Shown here piece after piece: positions 20,447 to 29,615 of a stretch of 64,000 nucleotides of DNA (within the stretch, counting starts at the first letter, position 1; each line of letters begins with the position of its first letter). The stretch spans positions 1,178,001 through 1,242,000 of the forward strand of contig NZ_AP024237.1 of NCBI RefSeq assembly GCF_016592155.1, given 5' to 3'. The translations under genes were made by a program, and so were the position numbers. Source of the DNA: Mycobacterium heckeshornense. GTDB taxonomy: Bacteria > Actinomycetota > Actinomycetes > Mycobacteriales > Mycobacteriaceae. The notes beneath the pieces are model-generated. The model was not told where the DNA came from. It ran no database searches and worked only from the letters and a program-made list of their open reading frames with translations.

Positions 20447-21856
20447 CTAGGTCTTGTCGACGTTGGTCATTGCCAATACGTCGAGTCGGCGGTCCAGTTC
20501 CTCGAGCGACAGCTTGCCGCCGATCAGCCCGCGGTCGATGACGGCCTGCCGGATGGTCTTTCGTTCCTTGAGCGCTTCCTTGGCTACCGCGGCGGCTTCT
20601 TCGTAGCCGATCGCGGAATTCAGCGGGGTGACGATCGACGGTGACGACTCGGCGAGTTCCCGCAACCGCTCGACGTTGGCGGACAACCCGACAATGCATC
20701 GCTCGGCGAACAACCGCGACACATTCGTCAGCAGCTTAAGCGACTCGAGTATGTTGCGGGCCATCATCGGGATGTACACGTTGAGTTCGAAGGCGCCATT
20801 CGCCCCGCCCCATGCGATCGCGGCGTCGTTGCCGATCACTTGAGCAGCCACCTGGGTAACCGCCTCCGGGATAACGGGATTCACTTTGCCAGGCATGATC
20901 GAGCTGCCCGGCTGTAGATCCGGCAGCTGGATTTCGGCCAGGCCCGTCAGCGGGCCAGAGCCCATCCAGCGAATGTCGTTGGCTATCTTGGTCAACGAGA
21001 CCGCGATCGTGCGCAGCGCGCCGGACGCCTCCACCAGGCCGTCGCGCGCTGCCTGTGCCTCGAAAGAGTTTGTCGCCGTGCGCAGTTCCGCCAGCCCGGT
21101 CTGGCTGACCAGCACCTCGACAACCTTGGCGCCAAAACCTTCCGGCGCGTTGAGGCCGGTGCCCACCGCGGTGCCGCCGATCGCCAGCTCGCCCAGCCGA
21201 GGAAGGCATGCGCGCACCCTTTCGATGCCTGCCTCGACCTGGCGGGCGTATCCGGAAAACTCTTGGCCGAGCGTCACCGGAACGGCGTCCATCAGATGCG
21301 TGCGTCCCGATTTCACCACCGTGCGCCACTCGCGCGCCTTGGCCGCCAGCGCGTCCTGCAGCACCTCTAGCGCCGGGATGAGTTGGCGCACAGCCGCTTC
21401 GGTTGCGGCGATGTGGGTGGCGGTCGGAAACGTGTCGTTGGACGACTGCGACATGTTCACGTCGTCGTTGGGATGCACTGTGACACCGCGCAAGGCCGCG
21501 ATGGAGGCAATTACCTCGTTGGTGTTCATATTCGAGCTGGTGCCCGACCCGGTCTGGAAGACGTCGATGGGGAACTGGTCGTCGTGACGGCCCTCGGCGA
21601 TCTCCGCCGCGGCGGCGATGATCGCGTCGGCTTTCTCGGGTGCCAGCAGCCCGAGATCCTTGTTGACTTGCGCGCATGCGCCTTTGAGCAGACCCAAAGC
21701 CCGGATCTGGGTGCGCTCGAGCCCCCGTCCCGAGATCGGGAAGTTCTCCACCGCGCGCTGAGTCTGCGCGCGCCACAGCGCCTTTGCCGGCACTCGCACT
21801 TCGCCCATGGTGTCGTGTTCAATGCGGTACTCGTTGTCGCCGCCGGTGTCGGCCAT
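20447..21856 (-). CDS. fum: Class II fumarate hydratase
   Basis: 469 residues. The iron-independent TCA-cycle fumarase interconverts fumarate and L-malate. It opens [20 protein letters not shown]. The family signature [11 protein letters not shown] with the mobile catalytic loop is near residue 320; [14 protein letters not shown] and [19 protein letters not shown] are near residues 135 and 185, and [14 protein letters not shown] near 103. The catalytic Ser is in the SSIMPGKVN loop. glpX ends 25 bp upstream on the same strand, as in M. tuberculosis (Rv1098c-Rv1099c). The Rv1097c-type gene I expected next to it is absent. Confidence 0.96.
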   Translation of the reverse strand: MADTGGDNEYRIEHDTMGEVRVPAKALWRAQTQRAVENFPISGRGLERTQIRALGLLKGACAQVNKDLGLLAPEKADAIIAAAAEIAEGRHDDQFPIDVFQTGSGTSSNMNTNEVIASIAALRGVTVHPNDDVNMSQSSNDTFPTATHIAATEAAVRQLIPALEVLQDALAAKAREWRTVVKSGRTHLMDAVPVTLGQEFSGYARQVEAGIERVRACLPRLGELAIGGTAVGTGLNAPEGFGAKVVEVLVSQTGLAELRTATNSFEAQAARDGLVEASGALRTIAVSLTKIANDIRWMGSGPLTGLAEIQLPDLQPGSSIMPGKVNPVIPEAVTQVAAQVIGNDAAIAWGGANGAFELNVYIPMMARNILESLKLLTNVSRLFAERCIVGLSANVERLRELAESSPSIVTPLNSAIGYEEAAAVAKEALKERKTIRQAVIDRGLIGGKLSLEELDRRLDVLAMTNVDKT

Positions 21857-21881
21857 GGGTTGCGTCCTCGCTTGGTCGTGG

Positions 21882-22973
21882 TCAGGGCAGGGGATATTGC
21901 GCGTTGGAATCGCCGGTGAAGTCGATGGCTGAATATTCGTTGAGCTTCGAAAGCCGGTGGTAGGCCTCGATCATGCGCACGGTGCCGGATTTCGAGCGCA
22001 TCACGATCGACTGGGTGGTGCAGCCGCCGGGGTAGTAGCGCACGCCCTTGAGCAGGTCGCCGTCGGTGACGCCGGTGGCGCAGAAAAACACGTTCTCACC
22101 CGAAACCAGGTCCTCGGTGGTCAGCACCTGGTCGACGTCGTGGCCGGCGTCGATGGCCTTCTGGCGTTCGGCGTCGTCTCGGGGGGCGAGCTGCGCCTGG
22201 ATCTCGCCGCCCATGCACCGGATCGCCGCGGCGGCGATGATGCCCTCCGGGGTGCCGCCGATCCCGGCCAGCATGTCGGTGCCCGAGTTGGGCCGGCAGG
22301 CCGAGATGGCGCCGGCCACATCGCCGTCGGTGATCAGCCGGATCCGGGCCCCGGTGGCGCGGACGTCGTGAATGAGCTGCTGGTGACGGGGACGGTCGAG
22401 AATGCACACCGTCATGTCCCGCACCGACAGGTCCTTGACCTTGGCGACCGCGCGGATGTTGTCGCCGATCGGCGCGGTGATGTCCAGCACGTGCCCGGCC
22501 TCGGGGCCGACGGCGATCTTGTTCATGTAGTACACCGCCGACGGGTCGAACATCGCTCCGCGCTCGGCCACCGCCAGCACCGAGATGGCGTTGGGCATGC
22601 CGTTGCTCATCAGCCGGGTGCCGTCGATCGGGTCGACGGCGACATCGCATTCGGGGCCGTCGCCGTTGCCGACCTCCTCGCCGTTGTACAGCATCGGCGC
22701 GTGGTCTTTCTCGCCTTCGCCGATGACCACCACGCCGCGCATCGACACCGAGTTCACCAGTTCTCGCATTGCGTCGACGGCCGCGCCGTCGCCGCCCTCC
22801 TTGTCGCCGCGGCCCACCCACCGCCCGGCGGCCATGGCGCCGGCCTCGGTCACCCGCACCAGTTCCAGGGCGAGGTTGCGGTCGGGTGCCTCGCGACGGG
22901 AAGGCTGCCGACGCGTCCGCGACGACGAACCGGGTTCCGGGGAGGAGGCAGCGGCGTCAGCGGGAGGAGTCAT
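21882..22973 (-). CDS. glpX: Fructose-1,6-bisphosphatase, class II
   Basis: 363 residues, the main gluconeogenic FBPase of mycobacteria. It hydrolyses fructose 1,6-bisphosphate to fructose 6-phosphate and phosphate. The metal-site motif is [20 protein letters not shown] near residue 110; an upstream acidic patch is at [20 protein letters not shown], and [20 protein letters not shown] lies near 238. Residues 1-35 are a low-complexity Ser/Pro/Arg-rich extension, so a later start such as near [14 protein letters not shown] is possible. It precedes fum in a likely operon and is divergent from the DUF4245 gene. Confidence 0.95.
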   Translation of the reverse strand: MTPPADAAASSPEPGSSSRTRRQPSRREAPDRNLALELVRVTEAGAMAAGRWVGRGDKEGGDGAAVDAMRELVNSVSMRGVVVIGEGEKDHAPMLYNGEEVGNGDGPECDVAVDPIDGTRLMSNGMPNAISVLAVAERGAMFDPSAVYYMNKIAVGPEAGHVLDITAPIGDNIRAVAKVKDLSVRDMTVCILDRPRHQQLIHDVRATGARIRLITDGDVAGAISACRPNSGTDMLAGIGGTPEGIIAAAAIRCMGGEIQAQLAPRDDAERQKAIDAGHDVDQVLTTEDLVSGENVFFCATGVTDGDLLKGVRYYPGGCTTQSIVMRSKSGTVRMIEAYHRLSKLNEYSAIDFTGDSNAQYPLP

Positions 22974-23027
22974 GGTGCTGATTCTCCCAGAACCGGGTCG
23001 CTCGCCGGGAGCTGGGATACTGGATTC

Positions 23028-23663
23028 GTGACGACGCCGCCGGCACCAGTGCCCAAGACGGCCAAGCCACGGCTGTTGCAGGACGGGCGCGACATGTTCT
23101 GGTCAATCGCCCCGCTGGCGGTGGCGTGCATTTTGCTGGCGGGGCTGGTCGGGATGTGCACGTTCGCGCCCGGCGGCACTAACCGGGGCATGGTCCCGAC
23201 CTACGATGCCGCCAGCGCGCTGCGGGCCGATGCTCAGGCACTGGGTTTCCCGATCCGGTTGCCACGGTTGCCGGAGGGCTGGCGGTCCAACTCTGGCAGC
23301 CGCGGCGGGATCGAAAACGGGCGCATCGACCCGGCCAGCGGCCAACCCGCCCACGCGGCGACCTCGACCGTCGGCTATATCAGCCCGACCGGGATGTACC
23401 TGAGCCTGACTCAAAGCAACGCCGACGAGGACAAGCTGGTCGGATCGATCCATGCCGCGCTGTACCCCAGCGGCGTGGTCGACGTCGACGGCACCCGCTG
23501 GGTCGTCTACCAAGGCGACGCCGCCGAGCCGGTGTGGACCACCCGACTCGAAAGCGCAACCGGTGGCACCCAGCTCGCGATAACGGGTGCCGGAAGCAGC
23601 GATCAGTTCCGTACGCTGGCGGTGGCAACTCAGTCGCAACCGCCGCTGCCGGCGAGCCGATAG
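23028..23663 (+). CDS. DUF4245 membrane-anchored protein
   Basis: 211 residues from a GTG. A basic head ([18 protein letters not shown]) is followed by one transmembrane helix, [20 protein letters not shown] (about 32-50). The extracytoplasmic DUF4245 domain then includes [35 protein letters not shown] and [13 protein letters not shown]. It matches Rv1100 in position, divergent from glpX. Function is unknown; the domain is typical of actinobacteria. Confidence 0.85.
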   Translation: MTTPPAPVPKTAKPRLLQDGRDMFWSIAPLAVACILLAGLVGMCTFAPGGTNRGMVPTYDAASALRADAQALGFPIRLPRLPEGWRSNSGSRGGIENGRIDPASGQPAHAATSTVGYISPTGMYLSLTQSNADEDKLVGSIHAALYPSGVVDVDGTRWVVYQGDAAEPVWTTRLESATGGTQLAITGAGSSDQFRTLAVATQSQPPLPASR

Positions 23664-23676
23664 CGAGGACCCGTCG

Positions 23677-24474
23677 ATGACCGCACCCGAAGCCGACCTC
23701 ACCGGGTGGTCGGCCGCGCCGTTCACCGGCGCCGGCTACACCCATGACGTCTACCGCAAGGGCGAGGGCCCCGGCGTGGTGCTGATTCCTGAGATACCCG
23801 GCATCCATCCGGGTGTGCTGGCTCTGGGAAATCACTTGGTGGACAACAACTTCAGTGTCGCGATCCCGTCCTTGTTCGGTACGCCGGGTCGGCCTGTCTC
23901 GGTCGGCTACGCACTTCCGGTCATGGCTCGTGTTTGTGTGGCAAGGGAATTCGCGGCGTTTGCCACCAACAAACAGCGCCCGGTGGCGGTATTCCTGCGG
24001 GCGCTGGCCCGCGACCTCAACGCGGCGACCCCGGGCAAGGGCGTCGGGGTGATCGGCCAGTGCTTCACCGGCGGCTTCGCGCTGGCCGCCGCCGTCGACG
24101 ACAGCGTGCTGGCGCCGGTGCTCAGCCAGCCATCGGTGCCGTTTCCGATCACTCGCGCCCAACGGCGCGATCCCGGGGTCAGCGAGCATGAACTCGACGT
24201 CGTCGCGGAGCGTGCCGCCAATGAGGGCTTGTGCGCCATGGGATTACGGTTCAGCGAGGACAAGCTGGTGCCGCGCGAACGCTTCCAAACGCTCAAAGAC
24301 CGCCTTGGCGACGCTTTCGAGGTGATCGAGATCGACTCCGGGCCGGGCAACGAATACGGCTTTAGCCGGACGGCGCATTCGGTGCTGACCGATGAGGTCC
24401 GTGAGACCGACGGTCACCCGGCTTACGAGGCCCGCAAGCGGGTTGTGGAGTTTCTCACCCAGCGTTTGTTCTAG
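23677..24474 (+). CDS. Dienelactone hydrolase-family protein
   Basis: 265 residues, alpha/beta hydrolase fold. The nucleophile is the Cys in GVIGQCFTGGFALAAA near residue 127, as in dienelactone hydrolases; the His is likely the one in RTAHSVLTDEVRE near 233. GVVLIPEIPGIHPGVLALG near residue 30 forms the oxyanion region. Natural substrate unknown; such enzymes open lactone or ester bonds of ring-cleavage products. It starts 13 bp after the DUF4245 gene, and its 3' end overlaps the SDR gene on the other strand by 20 bp. Confidence 0.82.
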   Translation: MTAPEADLTGWSAAPFTGAGYTHDVYRKGEGPGVVLIPEIPGIHPGVLALGNHLVDNNFSVAIPSLFGTPGRPVSVGYALPVMARVCVAREFAAFATNKQRPVAVFLRALARDLNAATPGKGVGVIGQCFTGGFALAAAVDDSVLAPVLSQPSVPFPITRAQRRDPGVSEHELDVVAERAANEGLCAMGLRFSEDKLVPRERFQTLKDRLGDAFEVIEIDSGPGNEYGFSRTAHSVLTDEVRETDGHPAYEARKRVVEFLTQRLF

Positions 24475-25288
24475 CCGCCTGGCGAGCGCGTTGGCGCTCG
24501 ACGAATCGGATCGAAAACCGTTGCAGCAGACCAGGTGCCAGCCGCGCGGCCAGCCACGTGGCATGCGCCCGTTTCGGCACCACCAGCAGTGCTTTGTTGC
24601 GCTCGATCGCCCGCAGCGTGTCGCGGGCCAGCCGGTCGGGGTCGTAGGCCGTCTTGACGCCCTGGCCGCGCAGGTAGTAGTCGCGGCCGACGAACCCGCC
24701 GAGCGCACCCTTGTCCAGGATCGGTGTCTCCACGGCGCCCGGGCAGATGGCCAGCACACCCACCCCGCGCGGGATCGCCTCCGAGCGCAGCGCCAGCGAG
24801 AGCCCCACCACCGCATGCTTGGTCATCACGTAGCTGGTGATCTGCCCGGCCGCGGTCAGCCCGGCCATCGAGGCGGTGTTGACGATGTGGCCGTGGCCCT
24901 GGCGCAGCATCACCGGATAGGCGGCGGCCACGCCGTGCACCACGCCGCGGATGTTCACGTCGATGATCGCATTCCACTGCTGAAGCGTCAGCAGTTCGGT
25001 GTCACCGCCCCAGGCGATGCCTGCGTTGTTGAACATCAGATCCAGGCGCCCGGCGCGGGCCACCACCTCGTCGACGACGCCCTGTACTGCGGCGGCGTCG
25101 GTCACGTCGACCGCGGCCGAGCGGGCGGTTCCGGGGCCGGTGGCGTTTCCGGCGGTGCGGGCGGCGGCGGTGGCGTCGATGTCGGTGCAGACGACGTCGG
25201 CACCGGCGGCGACCAGCGCCCGGCACAGTGCCGCCCCTATGCCCGAGCCGGCGCCGGTGACGATCGCCTGCTTTCCGGTGAAACTCAT
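24455..25288 (-). CDS. Short-chain dehydrogenase/reductase
   Basis: 277 residues, classical SDR. The cofactor loop is TGAGSGIGAALCRALV near residue 12; Asp in CTDIDATAAA near 37 suggests preference for NAD(H). NNAGIAWGGDTELL is near residue 88, the catalytic Ser in HIVNTASMAGL near 138, and the YxxxK pair in ITSYVMTKHAVVG near 151. The C-terminal 40 residues (ARLAPGLLQRFSIRFVERQR) are basic and amphipathic, as in SDRs that attach to membranes or act on lipids. The ATG overlaps the stop of a 23-codon ORF (ATGA), so it may be translationally coupled. Confidence 0.88.
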   Translation of the reverse strand: MSFTGKQAIVTGAGSGIGAALCRALVAAGADVVCTDIDATAAARTAGNATGPGTARSAAVDVTDAAAVQGVVDEVVARAGRLDLMFNNAGIAWGGDTELLTLQQWNAIIDVNIRGVVHGVAAAYPVMLRQGHGHIVNTASMAGLTAAGQITSYVMTKHAVVGLSLALRSEAIPRGVGVLAICPGAVETPILDKGALGGFVGRDYYLRGQGVKTAYDPDRLARDTLRAIERNKALLVVPKRAHATWLAARLAPGLLQRFSIRFVERQRARQAARTNAG

Positions 25289-25356
25289 TGCTGCTCCGCC
25301 AGTTTCATGGATGACAGCGTCGCCGTTGCCACGTCGACGGCGTTGCGGTCGGTCAT
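25285..25356 (-). CDS. 23-codon micro-ORF coupled to the SDR gene
   Basis: Reads MTDRNAVDVATATLSSMKLA plus three more residues, then TGA, which overlaps the SDR ATG by 4 bp. It has a strong ribosome site (GCAGGAGACAAAC before the ATG). The arrangement is that of a leader peptide or a very small protein that delivers ribosomes to the SDR start. It could also be the remnant of a longer gene. No similarity recognised. Confidence 0.45.
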   Translation of the reverse strand: MTDRNAVDVATATLSSMKLAEQQ

Positions 25357-25458
25357 GTTTGTCTCCTGCCGGGTGGGGATCGCTGGGTAGCGATGGTACG
25401 GGTGCGGCTTGCGCGTCACCGGTTCACGGTTAGCTTGGCAGAAGAGAAGGTGATTGCA

Positions 25459-25737
25459 ATGTATGACCGCGACCTGGACACCAACTGGCATGTCGACATC
25501 GAGTTCGACGAGGACGACACCCACACGCACGCGACCGTGCGTGCCCAACTCGGTGACGGCGAGACCATCACCACCGCCGGTGACGCGTACCGCCATCCGA
25601 AGGATGCAAGCCAGCCGACGATCGGGGAGCAGATCGCCGCTGCCCGTGGGTTGATCGCGCTGGGCACCGAGCTGCTGCAGAGCGCGTCACGGCGGATTGA
25701 ACAGACTACCCACCAGCCGGTCCACCTGTATCGGTGA
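25459..25737 (+). CDS. DUF1876 (dsRBD-fold) domain protein
   Basis: 92 residues from an ATG preceded by AGAAGG; the longer frame to 25393 lacks this support. The protein is one DUF1876 domain: WHVDIEFDEDDTHTHATVRA forms the strands, then a helix with IGEQIAAARGLIALGTELLQ. Members are small actinobacterial proteins of unknown function with a fold like double-stranded-RNA-binding domains. It is divergent from the SDR and followed after 3 bp by a 2H phosphoesterase gene, which hints at a shared RNA-linked role (inference). Confidence 0.82.
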   Translation: MYDRDLDTNWHVDIEFDEDDTHTHATVRAQLGDGETITTAGDAYRHPKDASQPTIGEQIAAARGLIALGTELLQSASRRIEQTTHQPVHLYR

Positions 25738-25740
25738 TCC

Positions 25741-26265
25741 GTGGCCCTGGCCGTCTGCCTGCTGTTCGACCGACCCTCGGAGCGCGCGATCCGGGCGCTG
25801 TGGGATCGCATCGAGCAGCAGGGGGTGCCGAGCCTGCGCTCACACACCCACGGACGGCACGTGCCGCATGTCTCCTACGCGGTGCTGCGCAGCTGGGACC
25901 AGACGGCGGTCACCGCCGCACTGGAAGCAATTGCCGACGGCTCGCCGGTGGAGCTGTGCTTCGACGGAGTGGGGCTGTTCCGGCGCGGCCGGATATGGTT
26001 GGTCGCCGGTGTGGGCGCCGATTTCGTGGCGCGGCAGGAACGCGTCGTAGCGGCGGTCAGCGCTACCGGAGCCGAACTGCACAAGCACTACGTGCCCGGG
26101 ACCTGGCTGCCACATTGTTCACTTGCCCCGCGCGCGATGTTGGCGCAGCTGCCCGTGGTCGTTGGTGCGGTGCTCGACGTGCTGCCACTGCATGCCCGGC
26201 TTGACCGTGCCGCACTGGTCAATAGCGCGACGGGCGAAATCCACGCGCTGCCGGCGCTGCCGTGA
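25741..26265 (+). CDS. 2'-5' RNA ligase-like 2H phosphoesterase
   Basis: 174 residues from a GTG. It carries both His-x-Ser signatures of the 2H superfamily: HVPHVSYAVL near residue 41-46 and WLPHCSLAPRA near 122-127. The spacing is right for a single LigT-like domain. The family cleaves or forms 2',5'-phosphodiesters and cyclic phosphates in RNA or small nucleotides; the actual substrate is unknown. It starts 3 bp after the DUF1876 gene and ends 3 bp before the convergent 3-beta-HSD gene. Confidence 0.83.
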   Translation: MALAVCLLFDRPSERAIRALWDRIEQQGVPSLRSHTHGRHVPHVSYAVLRSWDQTAVTAALEAIADGSPVELCFDGVGLFRRGRIWLVAGVGADFVARQERVVAAVSATGAELHKHYVPGTWLPHCSLAPRAMLAQLPVVVGAVLDVLPLHARLDRAALVNSATGEIHALPALP

Positions 26266-26268
26266 TTG

Positions 26269-27390
26269 CTACGCGTGGGCCGGCATTGTCACAGCCGACG
26301 CCGCGTGGTGCTTGGCGGTGGCTTTCAAGGTTTCGAACAATTGGACGTAGTAGGGCAGGCAGTCGGCCATCGCCTGCTTGGTGGTCAACAGCGGCCGGTA
26401 ACCGAGCTCTCGCTGCGCCTTGGCGATCGAAAAATAGTTGTCCAAATAAAGCCGTTCCACCGCAAGCGGTTCCAGTGGCGGCCGGGGCAGGCCGAACCGA
26501 AAATGCAGCCGCTGCCACATCGACATCACCGTGCGGACCACGGCACCGGACACTCGCAGCCGCGGCCAGCGCTGCCCGCACGCTTCGATGACCGGCCGGG
26601 TGAACTCGAACATGTTGACGGGTTCGCCGTCGTTGATGAAATAGGCCTGACCAGGCGCGGTGCCGCCCGGCACCAGATGTTCGGCGGCGAGGATGAACCC
26701 GTGAATCAGGTTGTCAATGTAAGAGTTATCCAGCTTGACGGTCTTACGCCCGATCAGCACCTTCACGTGGCCCGCCGCCATGCTCTCGAAGATCTTGCGG
26801 AACATCGTCTGGTCGCCGCGCCCCCAGATACCACTGGGCCGGATCGCACAGGTCAGCATGCCGCCAACACCGTTCTGCGACAACACAAATCGCTCAGCGA
26901 TCACTTTCGTCTCGGTGTAGAGGTCATGGAACCGGTCGGTGTAGGGCAGCGTCTCGTCGCCCCCGGCGATGCGCTTACCGCCCATCACCACGCTGTTGGA
27001 CGAGGTGTAGACCAGCCGTTTCACGCCCACTCGCTGGGCGGCGCGCACCAGGTTCTCGGTCCCCCCGACATTGACCGCGAAGCTGCGCCGCCGGTATTCG
27101 TCGGTCACCGATGCGCCGCCCAGCAGCTCGATGAGCGCCGCGGTGTGAAATACCGTGTCGATGCCGTCGACCGCGGCGGCGACGATGCCGGTGTCACAGA
27201 TGTCGCCTTGGAGCACCTCAAGCCCGGGATGCTCGGGCAGCGGTGACGGTACCCGGTCGAAGGAGCGCACCCGGTAGCCGCGGGCGAGCAGCGTCGTCAC
27301 CAGGTTGGCCCCGACGAAGCCGGAGCCACCGGTGACCAGCACACGGCCGAGTTCAGTGGTCAGCGAAGGATCACCCATGCCGACGAGCAT
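26269..27390 (-). CDS. hsd: 3-beta-hydroxysteroid dehydrogenase/isomerase family protein
   Basis: 373 residues, extended SDR. The Rossmann loop VLVTGGSGFVGANLVTTLL is near residue 17, and the YxxxK catalytic pair is in FHDLYTETKVIAERF near 155. SNSVVMGGKRIAGGDETLPY is near residue 135, with IRPSGIWGRGDQTM near 180. M. tuberculosis Rv1106c oxidises cholesterol and pregnenolone to the 3-keto-4-ene steroid, and this protein matches it throughout. A KstR-type operator abuts the ATG, in keeping with cholesterol control. A second in-frame ATG at 27378 (MGDPSLTTE) could be the real start, given the operator's position. Confidence 0.92.
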   Translation of the reverse strand: MLVGMGDPSLTTELGRVLVTGGSGFVGANLVTTLLARGYRVRSFDRVPSPLPEHPGLEVLQGDICDTGIVAAAVDGIDTVFHTAALIELLGGASVTDEYRRRSFAVNVGGTENLVRAAQRVGVKRLVYTSSNSVVMGGKRIAGGDETLPYTDRFHDLYTETKVIAERFVLSQNGVGGMLTCAIRPSGIWGRGDQTMFRKIFESMAAGHVKVLIGRKTVKLDNSYIDNLIHGFILAAEHLVPGGTAPGQAYFINDGEPVNMFEFTRPVIEACGQRWPRLRVSGAVVRTVMSMWQRLHFRFGLPRPPLEPLAVERLYLDNYFSIAKAQRELGYRPLLTTKQAMADCLPYYVQLFETLKATAKHHAASAVTMPAHA

Positions 27391-27410
27391 AACTGAAACG
27401 TGTTTCAGTT
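27391..27410. promoter_or_regulatory. KstR-type operator upstream of hsd
   Basis: AACTGAAAC-GT-GTTTCAGTT has perfect 9-bp arms around GT. Its core TGAAACGTGTTTCA fits the published KstR consensus TNNAACNNGTTNNA exactly. KstR is the TetR repressor of cholesterol catabolism genes, released by a cholesterol-derived CoA thioester. The site touches the first hsd ATG, so bound repressor would block transcription start. Confidence 0.8.
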
Positions 27411-27441
27411 TCGAGTAGCAGCGCCCAAAATACCGTCGCGA

Positions 27442-27675
27442 TCAAGTTCCCTCGGCCTCGCCGGTGCCGAGCGCGTCCTCGATGCGCTTACGAGCGCCAG
27501 CTAAGTGCTCCTCACAGCGTTTAGCGAGCTTTTCTCCTCTTTCCCACAGAGCCAGCGACTCCTCTAGGCTCAGTCCGCCTTGTTCGAGCAGCCGCACGAC
27601 GTCGATCAGCTCATCCCGGCATTCTTCGTACCCGAGCTCACTAATGGGCTTAGCATCGTCGTTCTCAGCGGCCAT
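27442..27675 (-). CDS. xseB: Exodeoxyribonuclease VII small subunit
   Basis: 77 residues, one helical hairpin as expected for Xse[21 protein letters not shown], then [20 protein letters not shown] and [16 protein letters not shown]. It pairs with XseA to degrade single-stranded DNA. The start [10 protein letters not shown] lies inside the end of xseA (11-bp overlap), the usual operon arrangement. Confidence 0.93.
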   Translation of the reverse strand: MAAENDDAKPISELGYEECRDELIDVVRLLEQGGLSLEESLALWERGEKLAKRCEEHLAGARKRIEDALGTGEAEGT

Positions 27676-28918
27676 CGGTGGGCCCCTCACTGGTGGCCGC
27701 GACGGCGCCGTCGGACACCCGCACCCGAAGCTGGGTGCCGGCCGGGGCGTCGGCAACCGACCGCAGTATCGTCGCCGGTCCGGACGATGGGATCGTCTGC
27801 ACCACCGCGTAGCCACGGGCCAGAGTGGCCGCCGGGCCCAGCGCGCCCAGCCGGGCAGCCAGGTGGCCGATGCGTTCGGTTTCCGCGTCGGCCAGCCGAG
27901 TGACGTCGCGGCGAATCGCCGACCGAGCGCGGTGGATTTCCTCTGCGCGGGCTCGCAGCGTCGTCAGCGGCTCGGCCAGGACCGGGCGGCTACGCAGCTG
28001 GGCCAGCGCGCGTTGTTCGCGGGACACCCAGTTGCGCAGCGCTTGAGCGCTACGCCGACGCAGGTCGACAATCAACGCCTGCTCGGCGGCGGTATCCGGA
28101 ACTATCTTCTTGGCCGCGTCGGTAGGGGTGGCGGCGCGCAGGTCGGCGACCAGGTCGCACAGCGGGTTGTCGGGCTCGTGCCCGACCGCGCTCACCACCG
28201 GGGTGCGGCATGCGGCGATCGCGCGGCACAGCGTCTCGTCGGAGAACGGCAGCAAGTCCTCCACACTGCCGCCGCCACGGGCGAGGACGATGACGTCGAC
28301 GTCCGGGTCGGCGTCCAATTCGCGCAGCGCCTCGACGATCTGCGGAACGGCATTGGGTCCCTGGACAGCGGTGTTGCGCACCGCGAACCGCACGGCGGGC
28401 CAGCGGGCGGCGGCCACCGTGGTCACGTCGTGTTCGGCGGCGCTGGCCCGACCGGTAATGAGCCCGATCATGTTGGGCAGGAACGGAATCGGTCGTTTCA
28501 GGCGCGGGTCGAAGAGGCCCTCTGCGTCCAACAACCTGCGTAGCCGCTCGATGCGTGCCAGCAGCTCGCCAATGCCGACAGCGCGAATCTCGCTGAGCCG
28601 CAACGACAATGTGCCGCGTGCGGTATGAAACGTGGGCTTGCCGCATACCACCACCTGGGTACCTTCCGCGAGTTTGACGGGGGCACCCAGCACCAGGTCC
28701 CGCGGACAGGTCACGCTCAGCGACATGTCGGCGGCCGGGTCGCGCAGCACCATGAACACCGTCTTGGACTCGGGCCGGATGTTGATCTGGGTCAATTGCC
28801 CCTCTACCCAGACCACGCCCAGCTTGTCGATCCAACCCGCGATCCGCACGGCCACCGCGCGCACCGGAAACGGGTTCTCGGGAGAATTCGCCGGTTGAGC
28901 CGGCACCGCTCGGGTCAC
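27665..28918 (-). CDS. xseA: Exodeoxyribonuclease VII large subunit
   Basis: 417 residues. The N-terminal OB fold (about 20-115) has [20 protein letters not shown] and [17 protein letters not shown]. The nuclease core has [20 protein letters not shown] near 150, [20 protein letters not shown] near 210 and [20 protein letters not shown] near 240, the regions with conserved Asp, Gly and His. A long helical C-terminal region binds small subunits. It cuts ssDNA from both ends in repair and mutagenesis. xseB overlaps its end; its own start overlaps the stop of the next upstream gene by 4 bp. Confidence 0.95.
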   Translation of the reverse strand: MTRAVPAQPANSPENPFPVRAVAVRIAGWIDKLGVVWVEGQLTQINIRPESKTVFMVLRDPAADMSLSVTCPRDLVLGAPVKLAEGTQVVVCGKPTFHTARGTLSLRLSEIRAVGIGELLARIERLRRLLDAEGLFDPRLKRPIPFLPNMIGLITGRASAAEHDVTTVAAARWPAVRFAVRNTAVQGPNAVPQIVEALRELDADPDVDVIVLARGGGSVEDLLPFSDETLCRAIAACRTPVVSAVGHEPDNPLCDLVADLRAATPTDAAKKIVPDTAAEQALIVDLRRRSAQALRNWVSREQRALAQLRSRPVLAEPLTTLRARAEEIHRARSAIRRDVTRLADAETERIGHLAARLGALGPAATLARGYAVVQTIPSSGPATILRSVADAPAGTQLRVRVSDGAVAATSEGPTDGR

Positions 28919-29526
28919 TTGGCGGTCGCGCGGGTGATCCTGTTGGCGAGCAACGTCTGAAACGGCGCACGCGCCTTGGTGGCTTCCTCGTAGGCCAGCA
29001 ACGCCTCGAGTTCGTCCACATCCAGCGACGGCAACCTGGCTCGCAGCTGGGCCAGCGTCAGTGACTCGTAGTCAAGCTCGGCGGCCACGGGCGGCACCGG
29101 CACCTCGGGGTTGGTCGCCGGCTTCTTCTTGGCCGGTGTCGGCGTGGTCGGCGACTCGGGGGCGGTACCGCCCTTGGTGTCGTCGGCTGCGTTCGACACC
29201 GAGTACAACGCAAAGCGTCCCTCGGCGCGGCGCTCATTGTCGGCTGCGCCAGGGGTTGGCGCCTCGTCGGTCGCCTTGGCGAGGTCTTCGTCGAATGTCG
29301 CCCACTCCGGCTGCTCCTCTTTCGGCGGAAACAGCGTCTCGAGTGTGGCGTCCCCCTTGATGGCTAGCTCAGCCAGGCTCTGCTGAAACCGCATCACGAT
29401 ATGCGCCGCCTGGCTGGCCAGCGTCATCGGATACATCAGGATGGTCCGCGGCAACTTCCTGGTTTCCTCGACGGCGACGGTGGCCGCACCCACCAGCAGC
29501 CGAACCCCATATGGTGCAGTAGCCAT
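28915..29526 (-). CDS. Lipid droplet-associated-type protein (Rv1109c-like)
   Basis: 203 residues. The N-terminal 55 are amphipathic and hydrophobic ([40 protein letters not shown]), suited to membrane or lipid-droplet surface binding. A disordered acidic/Pro/Lys linker ([20 protein letters not shown] to [13 protein letters not shown]) follows. A C-terminal helical module, [25 protein letters not shown], ends the protein. Databases label such mycobacterial proteins lipid droplet-associated; I recall this only as an annotation. It overlaps xseA by 4 bp and so belongs to the xseAB operon, and is divergent from ispH. Confidence 0.7.
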   Translation of the reverse strand: MATAPYGVRLLVGAATVAVEETRKLPRTILMYPMTLASQAAHIVMRFQQSLAELAIKGDATLETLFPPKEEQPEWATFDEDLAKATDEAPTPGAADNERRAEGRFALYSVSNAADDTKGGTAPESPTTPTPAKKKPATNPEVPVPPVAAELDYESLTLAQLRARLPSLDVDELEALLAYEEATKARAPFQTLLANRITRATAK

Positions 29527-29615
29527 GAGTCCAAGACTGCCCTAAGCGGCGGGTCAACTCCAAGCCGGCGACGCGACCTGGCGGTGCTGGACCGGCAGAA
29601 AGTACGCTGGCTGCC

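Noticed and set aside
21957-22970. Long plus-strand open frame across glpX
   Set aside because: It is the antisense shadow of glpX, His/Asp/Gly-rich and without domains; it only becomes coding where the DUF4245 gene begins at 23028.
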